From Spirosoma fluviale (lineage in GTDB: Bacteria; Bacteroidota; Bacteroidia; Cytophagales; Spirosomataceae): a DNA stretch of 64,000 bases. Under the pieces are notes generated by a model. It ran no database searches, was not told the DNA's origin, and worked only from the letters and a program-made list of their open reading frames with translations. The DNA is taken from NCBI RefSeq assembly GCF_900230225.1, contig NZ_OCNH01000003.1:1-64000 (forward strand), given 5' to 3'. This document shows, one piece after another, positions 62,568 to 64,000 of the stretch (positions within the stretch are counted from its first letter, which is position 1; every line of letters starts with the position of its first letter). A program made the position numbers and the translations under genes.

Positions 62568-63250
62568 ACCAAAACTGCCTTCAATATCTGCTCTAAAATA
62601 ATCCGTCCGTCGGTATTGCCGAGAACGGGGTCGGCGGCTCGTTCGGGGTGGGGCATCATGCCGAAAACGTTCTTGTTCTTGTTGGCTACGCCCGCAATAT
62701 TTTCAAGGCTTCCATTGGCATTAGACGCTTCGGTAACGATACCGTTTTCGTCGCAATACCGGAATAGCACCTGGTTGTTATCGTTCAACGACTTCAAGGT
62801 ATCGGCGTCGGCAAAATACCGGCCATCACCGTGCGCAATGGGTATTTTATACGCAGGCTTTTCCAGACCCGCCGTCAGCAGAGCGTCGATCGACTCGGGT
62901 TTCAGATAAATGTTCTTGCAAACGTATTTCTGACTGCTGTTCTGCAGCAGAACGCCCGGTACCAGTCGGGCTTCGGCCAGAATCTGGAAACCGTTGCAGA
63001 TACCCATCAGGTAGCCGCCCCGGTTGGCGTGGGCAATCACCTCGTTCATGATCGGCGAAAAACGCGCTATGGCACCCGTCCGGAGATAGTCGCCATAGGA
63101 GAAACCGCCCGGCAGAATAATGAAATCGCAGCCTTGCAGATCATGATCTTTATGCCAGAGTTTTACGACTTCCTGGTCCATCAGTTCCAGTGCATCGACT
63201 GCGTCCTGATCGCAGTTGGAACCGGGAAAAACAACAACGCCAAATTTCAT
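62564..63250 (-). CDS. purQ: Phosphoribosylformylglycinamidine synthase, glutaminase subunit
   Basis: 228 residues. MKFGVVVFPGSNCDQDAVDA, LPGGFSYGDYLRTGAIARFS, YLMGICNGFQILAEARLVPG (catalytic cysteine) and MMPHPERAADPVLG (His and Glu of the triad) are all present. It supplies ammonia to PurL in purine synthesis. PurL and PurS are not in the window. Confidence 0.96.
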   Translation of the reverse strand: MKFGVVVFPGSNCDQDAVDALELMDQEVVKLWHKDHDLQGCDFIILPGGFSYGDYLRTGAIARFSPIMNEVIAHANRGGYLMGICNGFQILAEARLVPGVLLQNSSQKYVCKNIYLKPESIDALLTAGLEKPAYKIPIAHGDGRYFADADTLKSLNDNNQVLFRYCDENGIVTEASNANGSLENIAGVANKNKNVFGMMPHPERAADPVLGNTDGRIILEQILKAVLV

Positions 63251-63426
63251 AGCGGGAGAATTGCTAAATCGAAGTAATACACAAAGATAGCAGTTCAGCC
63301 GCTACTTCGGGCAATCAATTTTTGGGAAATGGAGCATAGGGAGAGCACTTACTACACCTATTTCACTCACTTTACTTACTACACCCACCCCTCCTCCCTT
63401 TACGCCCTTTCCCCTATCTTTACAGG

Positions 63427-64000
63427 ATGCAATTGCTCTTTCATCGGGTCGATCTTCGCCTGAACCATACCTTTACCATTGCGCACGACAGCCGCGACGT
63501 ACAGCCAACCCTTCTAGTCGAGTTACGGGACGGTGTGTACAGCGGCTTTGGCGAAGCTACCGCAACCCGTTATTACGGCATCACGATTGATGGTATGGTG
63601 GCCGCTCTCGAATCCCTTCGGCACACCATCGAAAGCTACACGCTGACTAATCCCGAAACGTTCTGGGCCGATATGCAGCCGCATCTGGCGCAAAATCCGT
63701 TTGCCCTTTGTGCGCTCGATCAGGCCGCGTGGGACTTGTGGGGCAAGCAGCAGCAACAACCGCTCTATAAGCTCTGGAACCTGGACCCGGCCAACGCACC
63801 CCTGACCGATTATACCATTGGCCTCGACACACCCGAGCGGATGGTCGAAAAAATGCAGGAACGCCCGTGGCCATTGTATAAAATCAAGTTAGGTCGGCCA
63901 GACAAAGATATAACCCTCGTTACGACCCTCCGTGAGCATACCGATGCTGTGTTTCGGGTAGATGCCAATTGCGGATGGACGGCGGCTGATGCGATAAAAA
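63427..64000 (+). CDS. Dipeptide epimerase, enolase superfamily (3' end cut)
   Basis: 191 residues visible before the window ends. The capping domain (MQLLFHRVDLRLNHTFTIAH, GEATATRYYGITIDGMVAAL) leads into the barrel: FALCALDQAAWDLWGKQQQQ, the YTIGLDTPERM strand, YKIKLGRPDKDI with the catalytic lysines, and RVDANCGWT with the first metal aspartate. The style matches L-Ala-D/L-Glu epimerases, used in murein peptide recycling. Divergent from purQ. Confidence 0.88.
   Translation, partial: MQLLFHRVDLRLNHTFTIAHDSRDVQPTLLVELRDGVYSGFGEATATRYYGITIDGMVAALESLRHTIESYTLTNPETFWADMQPHLAQNPFALCALDQAAWDLWGKQQQQPLYKLWNLDPANAPLTDYTIGLDTPERMVEKMQERPWPLYKIKLGRPDKDITLVTTLREHTDAVFRVDANCGWTAADAIK

Noticed and set aside
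1..64000. CRISPR array, rRNA or tRNA genes
   Set aside because: No regularly spaced repeats with unique spacers, no rRNA segments and no cloverleaf candidate were seen by reading. A covariance-model scan was not possible.

Overview
The window comes from a Bacteroidota chromosome of about 50% GC, most likely a Cytophagales member close to Spirosoma (inferred from protein style and gene order; no marker gene was searched). Pointers are a type IX secretion sorting domain, an UpxY-type antiterminator, the block nusB / YtxH / DUF1573 / yajC / YbbR-like / coaE, the DUF6452-DUF6048 pair, and many secreted carbohydrate-related proteins. I saw no rRNA, tRNA, CRISPR array, integrase or transposase.

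Layout. (1) 1-23483, minus strand: a nearly complete Wzx/Wzy-type exopolysaccharide locus. In transcription order it has an initiating phosphoglycosyl transferase, Wza-like exporter, Wzc-like tyrosine autokinase, UpxY/NusG-like antiterminator, flippase, an alternation of glycosyltransferases, acyltransferases and a polymerase/ligase-like membrane protein, a VanZ-like protein, a very large T9SS cargo with a PA14 domain, and the start of a nucleotide-sugar epimerase. (2) 23484-25284: an AT-rich gap, then the wreck of an ECF sigma factor and its membrane-protein partner. (3) 25304-28438: TraB/GumN protein, flavin reductase-like protein, DUF6048 and DUF6452 proteins. (4) 28530-35984: phenylalanine/tyrosine breakdown (phhA, hpd, hmgA, fahA) with a MarR regulator, interrupted by a plus-strand beta-helix/PDZ protein; a MarR-like palindrome lies upstream of hmgA. 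(5) 36288-39142: a nucleotidyltransferase and an amidase. (6) 39161-42343: an AT-rich type II restriction-modification island (vsr, a Cfr10I/NgoMIV-like nuclease, a C5 methyltransferase, a DUF6471 protein) between two 75-bp direct repeats that are copies of the coaE 3' end. (7) 42302-46133: coaE, YbbR-like, yajC, DUF1573, YtxH, nusB. (8) 46426-49579: an ABC exporter, a small outer-membrane protein, a VOC protein. (9) 49692-59980: secreted glycan and oxidation functions: an apionate lactonase-like protein divergent from a GH140-like apiosidase, DUF1080, a cupredoxin/PVC-type dehydrogenase fusion, an FG-GAP protein and a clan GH-D-like hydrolase. (10) 60238-64000: a PfpI/DJ-1 protein, ArsR regulator, Old Yellow Enzyme, purQ, and the start of a dipeptide epimerase.

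The most notable item is the restriction island. The nuclease shows the complete active-site spacing of the CCGG-cutting tetrameric family, the two operons run into each other with overlapping tails, and the whole cassette sits in a long duplication that rebuilt the end of coaE. A second theme is the density of long palindromic intergenic repeats of at least eight unrelated sequence types, mostly at gene 3' ends.
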